From Moringa oleifera (Eukaryota > Streptophyta > Magnoliopsida > Brassicales > Moringaceae), in the NCBI GenBank assembly GCA_021397835.1, contig JAJFZO010000087.1, positions 4,712,001 to 4,776,000 on the forward strand: a DNA stretch of 64,000 nucleotides, in the 5' to 3' direction. The translations under genes and the position numbers were made by a program. Positions within the stretch are counted from its first letter, which is position 1, and each line of letters opens with the position of its first letter. The notes below the pieces were generated by a model. The model had not been told where the DNA came from, did not search any database, and saw only the letters and a program-made list of their open reading frames with translations. Shown here in pieces: positions 1 to 12,650 of this stretch.

Positions 1-2975
1 TGATAAGCATTTCAAAGAGAAAAATTAAAATATTTAACAATAGATGAATATTGAGATGTGCATACATATATTTTCTTAAATTGCCATAAGTGAAACCATT
101 CATAGAGTACGTACTTGTGGAGGTGATAGAATTGGAATACCTCATGTTATCAATGAAATGAGTGATATAGTTAAAGTATGAATGGTTTTGAACATTAAAT
201 CTAGATTATAAAATTCATAAATCATACAATCTAATGGAGGTCAACTATACCAGGAGATTAAATAATTTTAAGCCATTTGTTTTGATTTTGCAAGCAGTAT
301 AGGTTTATTATGTCCTTTATCTAAGCTTAAGATGCAATAAGCATGACTAATGGATTGTTTGCAAAATACAAGCTAAGTCTACTGTTAAACTTCTAAAATC
401 TAGTTCCATATCTAAATCAACCCAAGTTTCACCTTTTCACTATGATGAGATAAATGCCCATCAAATTGAGATTAACACTAAACAAGATCTTACCTCTTTA
501 AATGATCCAAAAGAAAAATTAATAAATATTAATAATGAGAAAAAAGACATACCAAATGAGCTAAACGTCAAAAGTGTTTTATATAAGAAAAAGTACTAGG
601 AAGACAAAAAGGAAGACTTTCAAGAGAATGATTAATTAATTTTTTTCAAGTTTTGTTTGAATTAATTTATATGTGTTGATTAAATTATTTTATATGTAAT
701 GATTGAATTTTTTCATTCCATGATTGGAGGTGCAACTTTGGGGCATTGTGTGTTGATGATTATTTATTCTATTGTGTTTTAAGAATGTATTTTAAGGGTG
801 TTAGTTCAATTTTTAGGGAAGACTACCAAATATTTCATAAATAATTTATCTGTTAACTTAGTTAAATTAACTTTATCAACACAATTAAATGAGATAATGA
901 AGAAAATAAAGTGACTTCATAGGGAAAGGTCATGGGATTGATAGTCCACGATCATTTTCTTTTTCGCACCTCTAGATGCAGAAGAGGTCTTAGCTACACC
1001 AATTACACATGCAACATCTGTACCACTAAATAGTTTCACTAGCTATGCTTTAAGCTTTTGGGATTATCATTATTAAGATATCTACCTCACAAAGTTTGCA
1101 AAGAATGGGTAGACAACATATTGAGGTGGCCAATAACATGTAAGTTAATTGTTTTTAAGTACTTGTATCATTATGTTTATAAGGTTTTTAACATATTTGA
1201 TGTCTTTGTTGTCTTCCTTGACATGATTGATCCTTTGAAATAAATTATCCGTTAAGATCTATAAGATCTTTCAAGAAAAGGTTGATCTATTTGAGTATAC
1301 GTGGGAGACAATTTTTCTATAAACTAAGGAGTTCTATTCTAAGGAATTTATGTATAATTATTTTAAAAAATAATATTTTATCATATTTTACTTATAATTT
1401 ATTCTTGTGGAAATATTTATGTGGGATGAGATAGTCGATGGCATGATAAGAGCTGCTTGAAGGCTACGGTGACTGAGTGATATGTTAAGTTGATGTATGC
1501 TTGTCATCATAAGACAAAGGATAAAAATCAATTTGTCCCAAATTACATGTGGAAATAGTGACAGTAAAAATGAAGCCATTTAAAGTATTAAAAAAGTATG
1601 GTACAACCTTCAAAAATAAACAAAGTGAAACAGGTGGACTTAAGTCGGGTCCTTTTCGAGACAATGAAGGTTCATGTCCTTTGCTTGAGCATTTTCGACA
1701 CTTGTACATAGATATTTAACTTACTTATATATTAACATTAATGAAAATGGTATATTATCTTATGAATGTTTAGTTATTATATCTTTATCTGCAAGTAAAA
1801 GAGTTAGATCGAAAGCCAACTCCTATAAAGCTCTTTAGATGGACAAAGAGCAAGAAGTCTGATATTAATCAATTCATTGATGAATGCTTTAAACAAGTAC
1901 ATGTAAGTTTGTTTCTTCAATATTTATAATAAATAATCTAAATTATATTTCTTATTTTATTATTTGATTTAGGTAATGAATTACTTGAAATTAATTCTTT
2001 TCTTATAGGATCATATTAAGGCGTTAGTTGCCTTTACTTTTCAGCCACGAGAGATCTTTTGAGACTTTTGAGGTAGACTACACTTAAGTCTACTATGAGG
2101 TACTAGGTCAAGAGAAACGTTGAGTGTACGAACTCGGCATTCAGTCCTAATCATATTATTTAGGCGGTAACTTCAGGAATGGATAATATGTCGAAGATGC
2201 AGTCATGCAAGATATGCACTCTCATGTCAAAGCTATGCAAGAATGTTTAAAGCGCAAGCATAGGTAGAGGGAGCACGGCGGTATACATTTTGAGCAGAAA
2301 AAGGCCAAGATACAAAAGTATATCCACAAGATAAAGGTGTTATTGTTGAGAGGCTTGCCTTCTGGCTTATTTTTAGCACCACCTATTAGTTCCACTTGAG
2401 TCAAGGTTAATCATAGAATGACATCCTTATTTTTCTTTATTTTAATTGATCGAAACACTATAGCTCTATATATTCACTTTATATATATATATGTATATAT
2501 ATAATTTTAATTAGCTTTTTTATTTGTTAATCACTATTGAGATTATAATCAAATACTAAAATAGTATAAAAATAAATAAATAATTAATTAAAAATAAAAC
2601 TATGTATTTTTTATTATTTTAAAATCGAATCAGTAACAAATCGACGATGGATATCTTCATCATTAGTCCTTCATAGCCGAGGACAAGCGCTACTATTGCC
2701 ATTAAGGTTAACAACGAATGTTCGCTGCTACGTGCTTTGCTCAGTGATGAAAGAGTTCATCACTATTCATTGTGAACCTTATTACACCTATCACTAGTTG
2801 GTAGTGGCTCAACGACAGACTCGTTTGGCATTAGCTAACGATAAATCTAAAATTTTGTTACTAATATCCTCTGTGAAGAAAAAGTGTTAGAAATGAAAAA
2901 TTTTGTCGCTAGTCTATCATTACAATGCTCAATAACAAAATTTTTGTGACTAAATTCAAGCTTTTTTTGGTAGTG
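1..2975 (+). mobile_element. Decayed CACTA (En/Spm) element, right part
   Basis: The right end reads ...TTTTTTTGGTAGTG at 2962-2975, a CACTA-type terminus; the left end is outside the window. Broken plus-strand frames carry traces of the plant Transposase_24/TNP1-like protein. Around 1815-1915 a segment reading PTPIKLFRWTKSKKSDINQF aligns with an equivalent segment at about 30685-30780 in the CACTA element at 26928-31845. Sequence at about 2030-2110 also resembles about 30930-31000. The last 350 bp hold the short repeated 'ctaacgacaaat'-type motifs typical of CACTA subterminal regions. All frames have many stops, so this is dead. What lies in the first 1 kb is not recognised and may be older sequence. 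Confidence 0.6.
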
Positions 2976-3885
2976 AATGGTGGAACTCAACTTAATATAA
3001 GGTACAATGTCTTTTCTTGAGTTCAATGAGTCAAAGTATATCATATAAGTGATTGAAGCATTGTATTCATTTTGTTATTTCCATCCTTATGTAACATAGT
3101 GCTTAGCACTTGTAATTTAGAAAAGAAGAAGTTGTGTTAAAAAAAAAAAAACACTTAAACACATGACAAATGACTTCATAACAAGAGAATTTAAGTCCAC
3201 CTGTATAGGTTTGGAATGTTGAGTGTTCCAAAAAGCTAAAGGGCCTACCTAGAAAAATATATGAAGTCAAGGCCTTAATATGTTAATTATTAGTGAATAA
3301 AATTTTGAATTTAAGAATATATATGTGAAGTTTTATACTAGTTATAAGTTAGAATATATGGTTCAAAAAAATCTAGCCTACCATATCATGCTGATTTGTT
3401 GTAATAAATTTTCACTATAAAATATTTCAATTGCAAAATATCGTTATTTATGTATCTAATTTTCAGAATTATTTATGATTTATGATTTTAAATATTTTAA
3501 AAATAGCAAAAGATTGTTGGATATTTTCAAAATAAATATTGAAAATATGCACCTATCTACCAAAGAATATAATTGCTCACTATGTTCATGTATGTCCATC
3601 CAAAATACTCCATCTATTATAGATAGATCATTATTGCTATTTGCTTTTATTGTAATAAAATATCTCTTTCTTTTGACTAATTTTATAACCAAGTACAAAT
3701 TTTATTTATTTTGATCTCATAAGTGTAAAGTGCATTTAAGTTAGAGTTCATTTTATATTGTGAAATCTTCTATTACACAACATAAAATTTATTTATTTTT
3801 AAAGTGATAGTTACACAGACTTTGAATAATGCCCTTATTCGAATTCGTTTTTTCAACAGGATTAGCGCATATTGTGATTAGAGTG
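2976..3885. other. AT-rich spacer, no gene seen
   Basis: Contains an A-run at about 3140-3150 and no recognisable protein homology on either strand. The two overlapping short ORFs near 3480-3710 lie in AT-rich sequence and look like chance. Confidence 0.6.
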
Positions 3886-4044
3886 CCTCCGGTGCGCGCT
3901 GGGGAGGTTCCTTGATTAGGTGAGGATGACCAATGATTGTAGAGCTAATGGAGCCGGAGGCAACTTTCGCTTTCTGTGAAATAGAACTTTTATTATCAGA
4001 GAAAGGGCGAGTATGAGAACCAGCAAATAGGATAAGCTCTCCAT
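3886..4044 (-). pseudogene. CYP81-type P450 N-terminal fragment
   Basis: Read on the minus strand from an ATG at 4044, this gives a membrane-anchor-like hydrophobic stretch followed by FHRKRKLPPAPLAL, the basic and proline-rich hinge of an A-type P450. It matches the first ~55 codons of copy B (16828 downward), including the sequence around the ATG. A one-base deletion in the codons of the 'LPIIGH' segment shifts the frame, and homology stops near 3886 with no remainder of exon 1 or exon 2. It is the relic of a B-like gene that once sat beside copy A as B sits beside C. Confidence 0.85.
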
Positions 4045-4549
4045 CGTCAACCAGAAATTCAGTTCATAATAGGCTACTCACATGTCACAAGCAGACAGTG
4101 AGAGATGTGACAAGATGCTTTATTAATATTTTTTAATGAAATTGAGAGTGATAAGAAATAATATCCTTTCTATGTTTTTTTAATCTTGGTGCTTGATGCA
4201 GCTACACGTCTCTGTTTGTCTTTAAGCATGAGGAAGAAGCCAAATTTTAATCATCCATCTTTTCTGGGAGGGGCCCAAGTCCAGATATATCCTTCATATG
4301 CGCGAATCGGTCTAAATTCAATAGAAATCCTTGTAAAATTAAGGACCTTTACCCTGCAATAACTTCGAAGGACTTAACCGTTTCTATCCAAAGGAAATGA
4401 CTTTGATCGATAGTTTCATATCAGATACTTCAAACAACAGTGACAGCAGCTCCTTATGACGACGATGGTGTTGCGGTAAATAAAGATATTGCTTTACATT
4501 ACTATCATTAAAGACGGAAATACAAGTAAGGAACGCACCGATTGCGATT
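4045..4549. repeat. Duplicated intergenic segment (copy 1)
   Basis: Matches 16829-17300 along most of its length: the former upstream region of the lost B-like gene joined to the 3' flank of copy A. Shared landmarks include 'tgtttgtctttaagca' near 4212, 'ggggcccaa' near 4271 and 'aataacttc' near 4358. No coding potential seen. Confidence 0.8.
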
Positions 4550-6216
4550 CTAAAGTTGGGAAAGGAGGGTAATCAAATTTTGGCGGGGACGAAACTTGGC
4601 CTCCAAAGGCTTGGCCTTCGACAGAGTCACTCCAATGTCTTGGCTCATTTCCACCACTTTCTCAACGCTGTCCCAGTCAAAGCACTGGATGAGTGCACCA
4701 AGCGCCAGAGAAACTGTCCTTATGCCCAAGGCAGCACCTGGACAAGCTCTCCTCCCTGTTCCAAAGGGCACATATTTGAAGCCATCTCTTTCTGCTAATA
4801 TTCCTTCAAATCTTTCAGGCTTGAATTTTGTTGGATCCTCCCACACATTGGGATCCCTATGCATAGCCCAAGCATTCACCAAAACAGTTGTGCCTCGTGG
4901 TATTTCATATCCACTTACCGTGCACTTTTCAGATGAAAAATGAGGTAGCAGTAGTGGTGTTGCAGGGTACAGCCTAAGAGTCTCATTTATGACACAGCGA
5001 AGGTAGGGAAGCTTCTTAAGGTCTGAATCATTTAGTAGATGCCCATGTCCAACATGACATTCAATCTCCGCTCTCAACTTCTGGAACATCTCTGGATTAC
5101 TCAAAAGAAGTGACATTGCCCATTCCAGGGTAATTGCTGATGTATCTATTCCTGCCGTGAACATTACCTGAGCCATATTTTGTTTAATCAATGTTAGAAT
5201 GAAGCTAGTACATGAATTACATTAATTACATATCAGAAGTTTAGTAAGTTTCAGTACCAGAAAAGCACCTTGTGATAAAATTTCAATGACAGCATAGTAG
5301 TACTTACCACAATGATACCTTTGATAACTTCATCCGAGTAAAATCCAGGGTCTGATTCTTGGAGATACAACAGTTTTTCAGCCAGCGATTGCTTCTTTTC
5401 CCCATCCTTCATTCTGTTGGTTTCCAAAGAACTGCTTTTCCTGGAACGAATCTTCTCTATCAAATTCTGCAGATACTCATCTCTCATCTTCTGCTTTCTT
5501 ATCAGACTCTTCTCCAGCCCTTTGTAGCCGATCAACCTTAAAACTGGGAACAAATCACAGATACTAAATGACATACTTGGACAAAACCAGTTTTTGAACT
5601 CTAACAAGCGTTGCCTCTCCAAATCACTGCCTGCAGCCTCTTCTTCAACGCCACGCTTTCCAGCTACTATTTTGGCCGTGATATTTAATGTCAGGAGAGA
5701 GAACAAGAACTTCAAGTCCACCTTCTCGATGCCCCTACTCGAGAGTTTAAACAGTCTGCGACACAAACTTCTGACCTCTTCTTCACGAATGGTTGAATAC
5801 TTTCGGACACCGGTCAAAGAGAAAACTTCAACAACAGTGAGACGGCGTAGGATCCGCCATAGGTGACCGTAAGGAGCAAACGCAACGGTAGTGTAGTTGT
5901 AGCTGAGACAATCGCCGGCCATGAATCGTGGCCGGTTTGCAAGTACTATGTCGTTCTTCGTGAAGCATTCTTCAACGGCAGAAGGACAAGAGACTACTAT
6001 GGCAGGACGAGTACCGAATTGGAGATAGAGAATTGGACCATAACGCGATGACAGCGCCTCTAGCGATTGATGGAGAGGCTGCTTGATGAGATGAAAGTGG
6101 CCAATGATCGGAAGAGCGAACGGACTTGGCGGTAGATTCGACTTTCGATGAAATAGAAGTTTCATTACAAGAAAAACGGAGAGTATGAGAGCAAGCAAAC
6201 AGAGAAAGTTTCCCAT
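4550..6216 (-). CDS. CYP81-family cytochrome P450, copy A (intact)
   Basis: Predicted A-type, ER-anchored, NADPH-P450-reductase-dependent monooxygenase. Exon 1 is 6216-5308 (303 codons), a 140-bp GT..AG intron follows (5307-5168), and exon 2 is 5167-4550 (205 codons plus stop): 508 residues, normal for CYP81. Visible features: N-terminal membrane segment (about residues 3-20), [19 protein letters not shown] hinge, I-helix AGIDTS at 308-313, ExxR as ETLR at 365-368, FKPERF ending at 423, and [10 protein letters not shown] with heme-ligand Cys445. The ATG at 6216 is chosen because copies C and D start at the same place (M-GNLCC, M-ENLCC). CYP81 enzymes hydroxylate or form methylenedioxy bridges on flavonoids, lignans, indoles or xanthones; the substrate here cannot be told. 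Its promoter has a degraded TATA-like site compared with copy C. Confidence 0.93.
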
Positions 6217-6890
6217 TATCGACCGGAAAATTGAGTTTATGAGCAGAAGACAAAGGGGAAAGACGGATAGACCAATTGATATTTCAATTATGATGTCTTA
6301 AAGTCATGGATAGTATTATCATGCAACAAGAAGGCACAAGATATCAATCATGAACTCTCTAGAAAATACCTCACAAAAACAAATTGTAAGATTTGGATGT
6401 GGGAACAATTGTCTTGTGCTTGAAGCCGGTTTAGATAGACACTACTCTGTTTGTCTTTAGCAGCCAGTGGGCACATTGCAAGGTGTCAATATCTTCCAAC
6501 AAGGAGATGCTAAAGAAATGTTGCCATGGCGGATAATAATTTGCAGACAAAAGGCATGGAAAATCTTGTCCATGAGTTCTATTGCCTCAAAGTAATCCTT
6601 ACAAAGCAAACGGACATTAGGGAGAGGTGTGTAATCGATACCAGCCACGAAAGGCGCAGCTAGTGATGGTTGGAGAGACACGGAGTTTCCGTCATCACTG
6701 ACGTCTACTTCTCCTTACCTTACTGGACACCATGTGAAAGCTGAATTCTAGAAAAGAAGTGAATGGCGGCTAAGCCAGAGTGGATATACTAGGTGTTACA
6801 TGTCTTCATCCCACATGACACGCTATACATGTAAGCTAAGCATACAACAGAGAGAGTCACCTGTTAACGCAGAGCAGAATGAGATCGCTT
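6217..6890 (-). promoter_or_regulatory. Upstream region of copy A, duplicated
   Basis: 6217-6475 matches 19077-19345 upstream of copy C. 6560-6870 matches 32450-32770, where the same order of landmarks recurs ('catcactgacgtct', 'ccatgtgaaagct', 'acatgtaagctaagcataca'). It is therefore the uninterrupted form of the upstream region that transposons split in copy C. The site matching the TATA box of copy C reads TTTAGATAGAC on the plus strand at 6430-6440, so it is degraded. The short minus ORF at 6457-6681 does not align well in frame with its duplicate and is not called as a gene. Confidence 0.7.
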
Positions 6891-8204
6891 AGAGCTGGTT
6901 CACTGCAGTACTTGTATAGTTGGATAAATATCGATTTTTTAATAGATGTTAACATATTTATGTAATAAATAAAAATAATAAGTTAATTACTCAGAGTTAG
7001 TTTTTCACCTTTCGATTAATCACTTTGCTTTTAAATGATGTGAATTTGAGGATGGCTCTCTCTTCTTGCAAATGCGACTTGGGTCCTATCACCAAGATGG
7101 CTTAGTGGCTCTGATTTTAGAGCATCTTGATGCATCCTTATATGACCTTGGTGTCCTTGGTTCCCCTGCCCTAATGTGCTAACCGATGGGTTGTCCTACT
7201 AGTGAGCCTTCTTGGCTCTCCATGTTCCCTTAAAGAGCTTTGATGCAAGGAGGCCCATCCTTTACTTCTAACTTAGGCTTTTGCACTATATTGAGAGACC
7301 CAAGCTTGTGAACCCAACGTACTTAGGTTTGGAGTTGTTTCTTCAAGTCGGTACCCATTTTTGGATACATGGAAGCCCCTACTCCTATAGCTGAAAAGGT
7401 ACATCTGGCATTCTTAAGTGTGAGAGCAGAGGTTCTTTATTTTTATCTCCTTAACTCTTGCATCGTGAGGAGATTGTGTGGTTTTCTTGACGAAGACGAA
7501 TTTAACTTTCATATTTATCATTGTCTCGGGGCGACTTTTATCTTTTCAATTATGTTTTGTACATTTATTGTGTCGCCTTCTTGACTTATGAGCGCTTTCA
7601 TTATTTTTTAATTTCGTCTAGATCTTTTTACTTCATCCACATAGCAATTTTATCATGGTTAGTTCGTCGAGTACAAATGTAACAACTGCTTTTTTGTCTC
7701 AATCTCTTTATATAGGTATATTTTAGATTTTCCTTTTTTTTTGATTTTTTTATTTTTTTTATTTTATTCAAGAGTTTAATGGTACTGAACATTTTCTTTT
7801 TAAAAAGAAATTTTAAAAAATGTACTGCCTTAATCTTCATCAAAGGACTTTTTTGAAATGGTTGGTACTTTTTCTCTAGATCTCCAATTTTGGTTAGCAC
7901 TCGCAATAAAATCTCATAAAAGGGATCCATTAAACAACTTATCTCCAACTTATCTAAGACTCTTAAGTGTAAGACATATTGAAGGGTCAAGCATCTCCAT
8001 GATTCTATGAAGTTCTCATATAATGGTAAGTGCCTTTTTACGCTCTATGGGATCTCCTTTCGTTGTCGTTGGGCTCTTTCCTTCTATGGTTATGGTCATT
8101 GATCCTTGCTCGCACATTGATGGCGATTCACCATGCGCATACCCTTATCTCTATTGAGACGCTTCTTTGAAGTATCTTATTTTTATATTATTTCACATAT
8201 TAAT
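6891..8204. other. Intergenic, nothing recognised
   Basis: 6960-7600 is of more even composition, but no protein family could be recognised in any frame. 7600-7850 holds long T-rich runs. Small ORFs at 7369-7584 (+) and 7628-7990 (-) show no known motif and are not supported. Confidence 0.5.
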
Positions 8205-9052
8205 TGCATGTTTGATTCGTGGAATAAAATAGAAGAGGAATAGAAAATGTATTTTTTGGGAATAGAAAAGAGAATGAATAGAAAAGAATAAATATTATTA
8301 TGTTTGATTTATTGGAATTGAATAGAGTATGAATTCATTTTCATGTGTTTGGTTCATCAAAGAATAAGGTAGAAAAATAATTGAAGTAAGTTTAAAAGAC
8401 TAATATATCCTTCAATTAAATTAATTATAATTTAATTTATTATTATTATTATATTAATTAATAAATATTTTATTATAATAAATTATTATAAAAATAATAT
8501 TAATAAAATAATATATTAATAATCATTTTTATGTTTAAATATTAATATTATAAAATTAAAATTAATTAATAAATTAATATTTTTTAATTTTTTCTTTTTG
8601 GTAAATTATTTAAAAATAAAAATGTTATTATTATAAAAATAATATTAACTAAATAATATGTTAATAATTATTTTTTATTTTAAATATTAATATTATAAAA
8701 TTAAATTTAATATTAATTAATATTTTAATAATAATATTTTTTTGATAAATTATTTAAAAAATAAAAATGAAGTTATTTTATATATATATATGATAGTAAT
8801 TTAAAAATTTTATTAATTTAAAAATTTTATCAAGGGTATCTTGGAAATAGAAAAATATAGTAATTATTTGTTTTCATAGAATAGCTATTCCGATAGTTCA
8901 CTTCGGAATAGCTATTTAAGGTTTTCAAGGAATAAAAATTTCTTAAAGAATTATAATTATGTAATAAAAATGAACTAAACATTGAAAAAGCAATTCCGTA
9001 CGGAATAAAATAGGAAAAGAATTAGTATTCTTATCAACCAAACATGCTCTAA
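8205..9052. mobile_element. MITE-like TIR element, AT-rich
   Basis: The left end GCATGTTTGATTCGTGGAATA and the reverse complement of the right end, GCATGTTTGGTTGATAAGAAT, form an imperfect terminal inverted repeat around an AT-rich core with no coding capacity. Near the right end the palindromic 'ctattccgatagttcacttcggaatag' (about 8886-8912) is visible. The GCATGTTTGGTT end is common in plant MITEs; the superfamily and target duplication could not be fixed. Confidence 0.55.
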
Positions 9053-10164
9053 AACTTTTCCTCTTTGACAATTGATGAAATATTAAGGCAGCTAAATCTT
9101 CATCTTTAATTACACATTCCCCTTGATCATTGAAAAGGCTATGAATCCTATTAATTCACTTACTTATTGTAGCCATTCCATGGAAGTACTTTGTATTTAA
9201 ATCTCTTTTTTCTAACTAGAAACTCTTAGCCCTTTAGTTCCAAAAATCTTCTTGTTGCTTTAATAATAAATTAAGTTCTTCCTTAGCTATCTTGAAACTA
9301 TCCATAGCAGACCGATCTGTTTTGATCCTCAATCTTTTCCATGATTTGTATGCGTTTATGAAAATTCCTTGATAAACCTTGCCCCAAGAAAGTAGTTTTT
9401 CACCACATTTACTTAATCTGTTTATAAGATTCTAGCCAACTATACTAGACTAGCAATTCTCTATGAACTCAGGTAAGCAAGATTCTCTAAGCCAACAATT
9501 TTCAAATTTAAATCTAAGCTTATGCATACCGTGAGCACATCTTGAGTCTCCAAGCGGATAAGAGAATGGATTGAATATAGGGCCATCTGATTTGATAGTC
9601 TTGCTTCTAGAAGCCTTGCTCATTAGTCCCTTGTAACAAGTACTCTATCTAGTCACTCTGAAATCCAATTCTGCGTACCTCTGCCTCTTTCCCAAGTAAA
9701 TTGATGTCCCTTCAATGGAGTATCAGATAATCCATTTACCTCTGCCATTTCTCTAAAGCCTTTGATGAGCCATTCTGGTTGGACAGCTCCCCTTTCCACT
9801 CACTTGGGTGGAGCAGGATATTAAAATCCCTCATGCACAACTAAGGTAAATTTCAAATCCCAACAAGAGATTTTAATAAGGATCAAGACTCCTTTCTCCA
9901 TGCTCGTTCTGGATGGCCATAAAAGGCCATTAATCTCCATGGTATTCTCCCATTCTCACTAACTCTAACATCAACATGATTCTGCAAATAGTTAAGTAAA
10001 CTATAAAGGTCATGTCTCTTGCATAAAAGGGCAATGCCCTCACCGTTCCCTTCCCTACAAACTACAAATGCCTCTTCAAATACTAACTTCTTTCTGACCC
10101 ATTCAATTATGTTGTTTCTTGCCCTTATCTCGATTAAAATTACCACCTCTGGCCCTTTAGACAT

Positions 10165-11234
10165 TCTCCAATAAAGACGGTAAAACACCAATTTGGTATT
10201 AAAAATCTACTAACATAACCTCCAATAAAATGGCAAATATTGATCGACAATTTGATGTAGGTATAGTTGATGTAGCATTGTAGCTGCACCAAATATATTT
10301 TAAAAAAAAAATTATATAAACACAGTTTTTAAGTTTTTGAATCAAATATATTTTTGATGAATAACTTAATAAATATATTATATTATTAAGAAAAAAATTA
10401 TACTATTAAGAATATCTCATCAAGATCTTCAAAATAAGATCAATATTCAATATATAATTTTATTTTATTTAAATTAATAATAATAATAATTTATTTAATT
10501 AATAATATTAATATATATATTAAAATTATTATTTAAAAATATATAAAAATAAAAATATTTTATAATTTATGATATAATTTAAACTTTGCATAAACATGAT
10601 AAAAATAAAATTTACTTCAATTGATAGTACAGGATAATAAACATAACAACACATTAATGATTATAACATAAACTCAAATTATAATATTAATTAAAACTAA
10701 AATACTCCAATAATAATAAACTAACCCTTAAAAACTAAATGTTATAATATATTAGTGATTTTATTTTGTCTTGCATCAATTATATAACAAAATTTTAATA
10801 TTAATTTGAATCGTGTATTTTAAACTACTCCATCAAAAAGTTATCATACATTATCGTAAAAATATCATCAACTCATAAAAATAATCAAGTAAAAATTACA
10901 TAAAAATATTTTTATAAAATTAAATTAATAAATTATTAATTTTAAAAATTATTAAAAATATAATTTATTATATAAAATTAATTTATTTAAAATAAATTAA
11001 TTAATATTTTAAATTATATTTATTATTTTATTATTTTAAATAAATTAATTAATATTTATAAATATATTTATTAATAATTATTATTTATATTATTAAAATA
11101 ATATTATAATATCAATTTGGTTTAAATGAGTTGAAAATGAAAAAAATTGATAATAGAATATATTTTTTTAAAAAAATAATATTAAATTAATAATTGATGT
11201 TAAATTTAGTATATAATGTTGAAGATGGCCTTAG
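10165..11234. mobile_element. Non-autonomous TIR element nested in the LINE
   Basis: Very AT-rich sequence that splits the LINE ORF2 endonuclease. Read on the minus strand its right end is GGCCATCTTCAACATTATA; its left part ('aacaccaatttggtatt...ctactaacat...gatgtagcattgtagctgcacc') matches the repeats at 63748-64000, which also start GGCCATCTT. No ORF inside, so it depends on another element's transposase. Confidence 0.6.
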
Positions 11235-11598
11235 AATTCACTAGCGCGAATAGCTAATGCTGCTTAGGATCGCCAATTCCTCGATAGTTCCAACTGAGAA
11301 TTTTCAAGGCGCTCGACGGGCCTACTGAACAGGCTCCACCGATCTTAGAAAAAGAGAATCAGTAATTACTGCTAAACCACCCACCGCGTTGACTTCACCT
11401 ACAATGTTTTTCGGCATGTTATGGTGACTTGTCGAGATTATCAGTATGCTTTCCTCCATTTCCTTTCATCAGAAAACTCAAGCCCAACATCTTCAACTGC
11501 TGGCCCATGAGACTAAAACTATTTGGGCTCGGTTCAGCAGCACTTGCTGGCCCTTTGTAGCCTCAGCCTAATCAGAAGTCGACCCACACTTGCTGCCA

Positions 11599-12219
11599 CT
11601 AAATCCGAGATTTGTCCCAGCTAGAGGACTCTTGCCCATTAATGCTTTGCCAATGTCTATGACCATGGGCTCCTCCCCTCAAAATGTCAGAATCCTTTGT
11701 TTTAAACTTTATCGGTGTCTCCAAATCACCAACAAAATCGATTTTACTTGTCTCATCACGCAGCCACCTTTCGCCGTCATTGCCTGTGCTCCTCCCAATC
11801 GAAACTATTAACCAGGCACCCCAGCCTTTCTCCAGGTCTTCGTCGTTACTGGGGAACAGCTTATCATAGTATTTTCTGTGTGTCTGAGACATTCGCAAAG
11901 AAAACAAAACGTTTCCCAATCTTTCATACTTGAATTTGACAATATGCAAATCACCTTGAGGCTGATGAACTCTCTTATTTCTTCTTAAGGGCAGATTAAT
12001 GTCGAAAGCGACTCTGATTCTTATATAGCACCTCCACAATTCAGAGTAGATGTTTTCATCATAGTCAATAAATTTTTTGATGAAGTTTCCAATTTGCTTG
12101 CCCATAGTAACAAACATAAACCCAACAGGGAGATCATAGACATGAACCCAGAAGTTGACATGTGTTAAGGGAACTCTAACCGGAGATTCCCCCGGTTGAA
12201 GGTAATGCAAAGCCATCAC
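11599..12219 (-). pseudogene. LINE ORF1-like (DUF4283-type) remnant
   Basis: About 206 codons open. The segment VPLTHVNFWVHVYDLPVGFM is the typical core of DUF4283-containing ORF1 proteins of plant LINEs and related retroelement gags, followed by GNFIKKFIDYD, WRCYIRIRV and FKYERLGN. The CCHC zinc knuckle expected after FKYERLG is lost (the frame reads NVLFSLRMSQTHRKYY). No convincing ATG start, and the N-terminal part upstream to about 12640 is in other frames. Expected role in the live element: RNA binding and packaging. Confidence 0.7.
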
Positions 12220-12650
12220 ATATTATCAAAGGACCAAGGTCCTCCCTCAAGACTCGTTTTAGATCTACTATATGAAAAAATTAAAATAGGTAGAGCTGAT
12301 GAGAAACTTCCTTGATGCAAATACCTCTTCCAGGTCTCTAGATACTTGCCATTTTATTCCTTTAAGGCATTAAAATTGATAACTCTGTCGGTCACGAACT
12401 TACCAACCAAGCATAATGCAAAGTCTTCATTGGTCTTGCCCTCCGTGAAGTCTCCCTCTAGAAGAATCCCTCTTCCTTTTCTGTCGATATAGCTAAACTA
12501 GCCAGTTATTGATCCATTTAAACAAATTCAACCAACTCCTGGAAAATCCCACCTCATTTTGAAGGTTAATCTTTCATGAAATAGATAAAACAAATAGCGA
12601 ACCTCTACTGCTGGAGAGAAAAAAGCCTTGAAACTTGGAACTTGCAGTGT

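Larger units (their letters stand above)
9053..12650 (-). mobile_element. Degenerate LINE (L1-like) with nested insertion
   Basis: Minus strand, 5' to 3': ORF1-like region at 12219-11599, then ORF2 starting near 11310 with LKILSWNYRGIGDP, the usual start of a plant L1 endonuclease. ORF2 is interrupted at about 11235-10165 by a TIR element. It resumes at 10160 with SKGPEVVILIE and continues through NHVDVRVSE and FYGHPERA (to about 9890). Broken frames down to 9060 resemble the stretch between endonuclease and reverse transcriptase (e.g. FHGMA, INRIHSL). The reverse transcriptase domain itself is not seen, so the 3' part is missing. Stops and frameshifts show it is inactive. Confidence 0.75.

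Noticed and set aside
3475..3714. Plus-strand 79-codon ORF in the spacer before copy A
   Set aside because: Low-complexity, AT-driven composition, a mirror ORF on the other strand, and no recognisable motif.
4556..4943. Plus-strand ORFs antisense to P450 exon 2 (also at 17292-17694, 42293-42589, 61617-61913)
   Set aside because: They recur in each copy only because the P450 codons on the other strand are conserved; no independent motif.
6457..6681. Minus-strand 74-codon ORF upstream of copy A
   Set aside because: Its duplicate at 32.5 kb aligns only with indels that break the frame, so the conserved element is likely upstream DNA, not protein.
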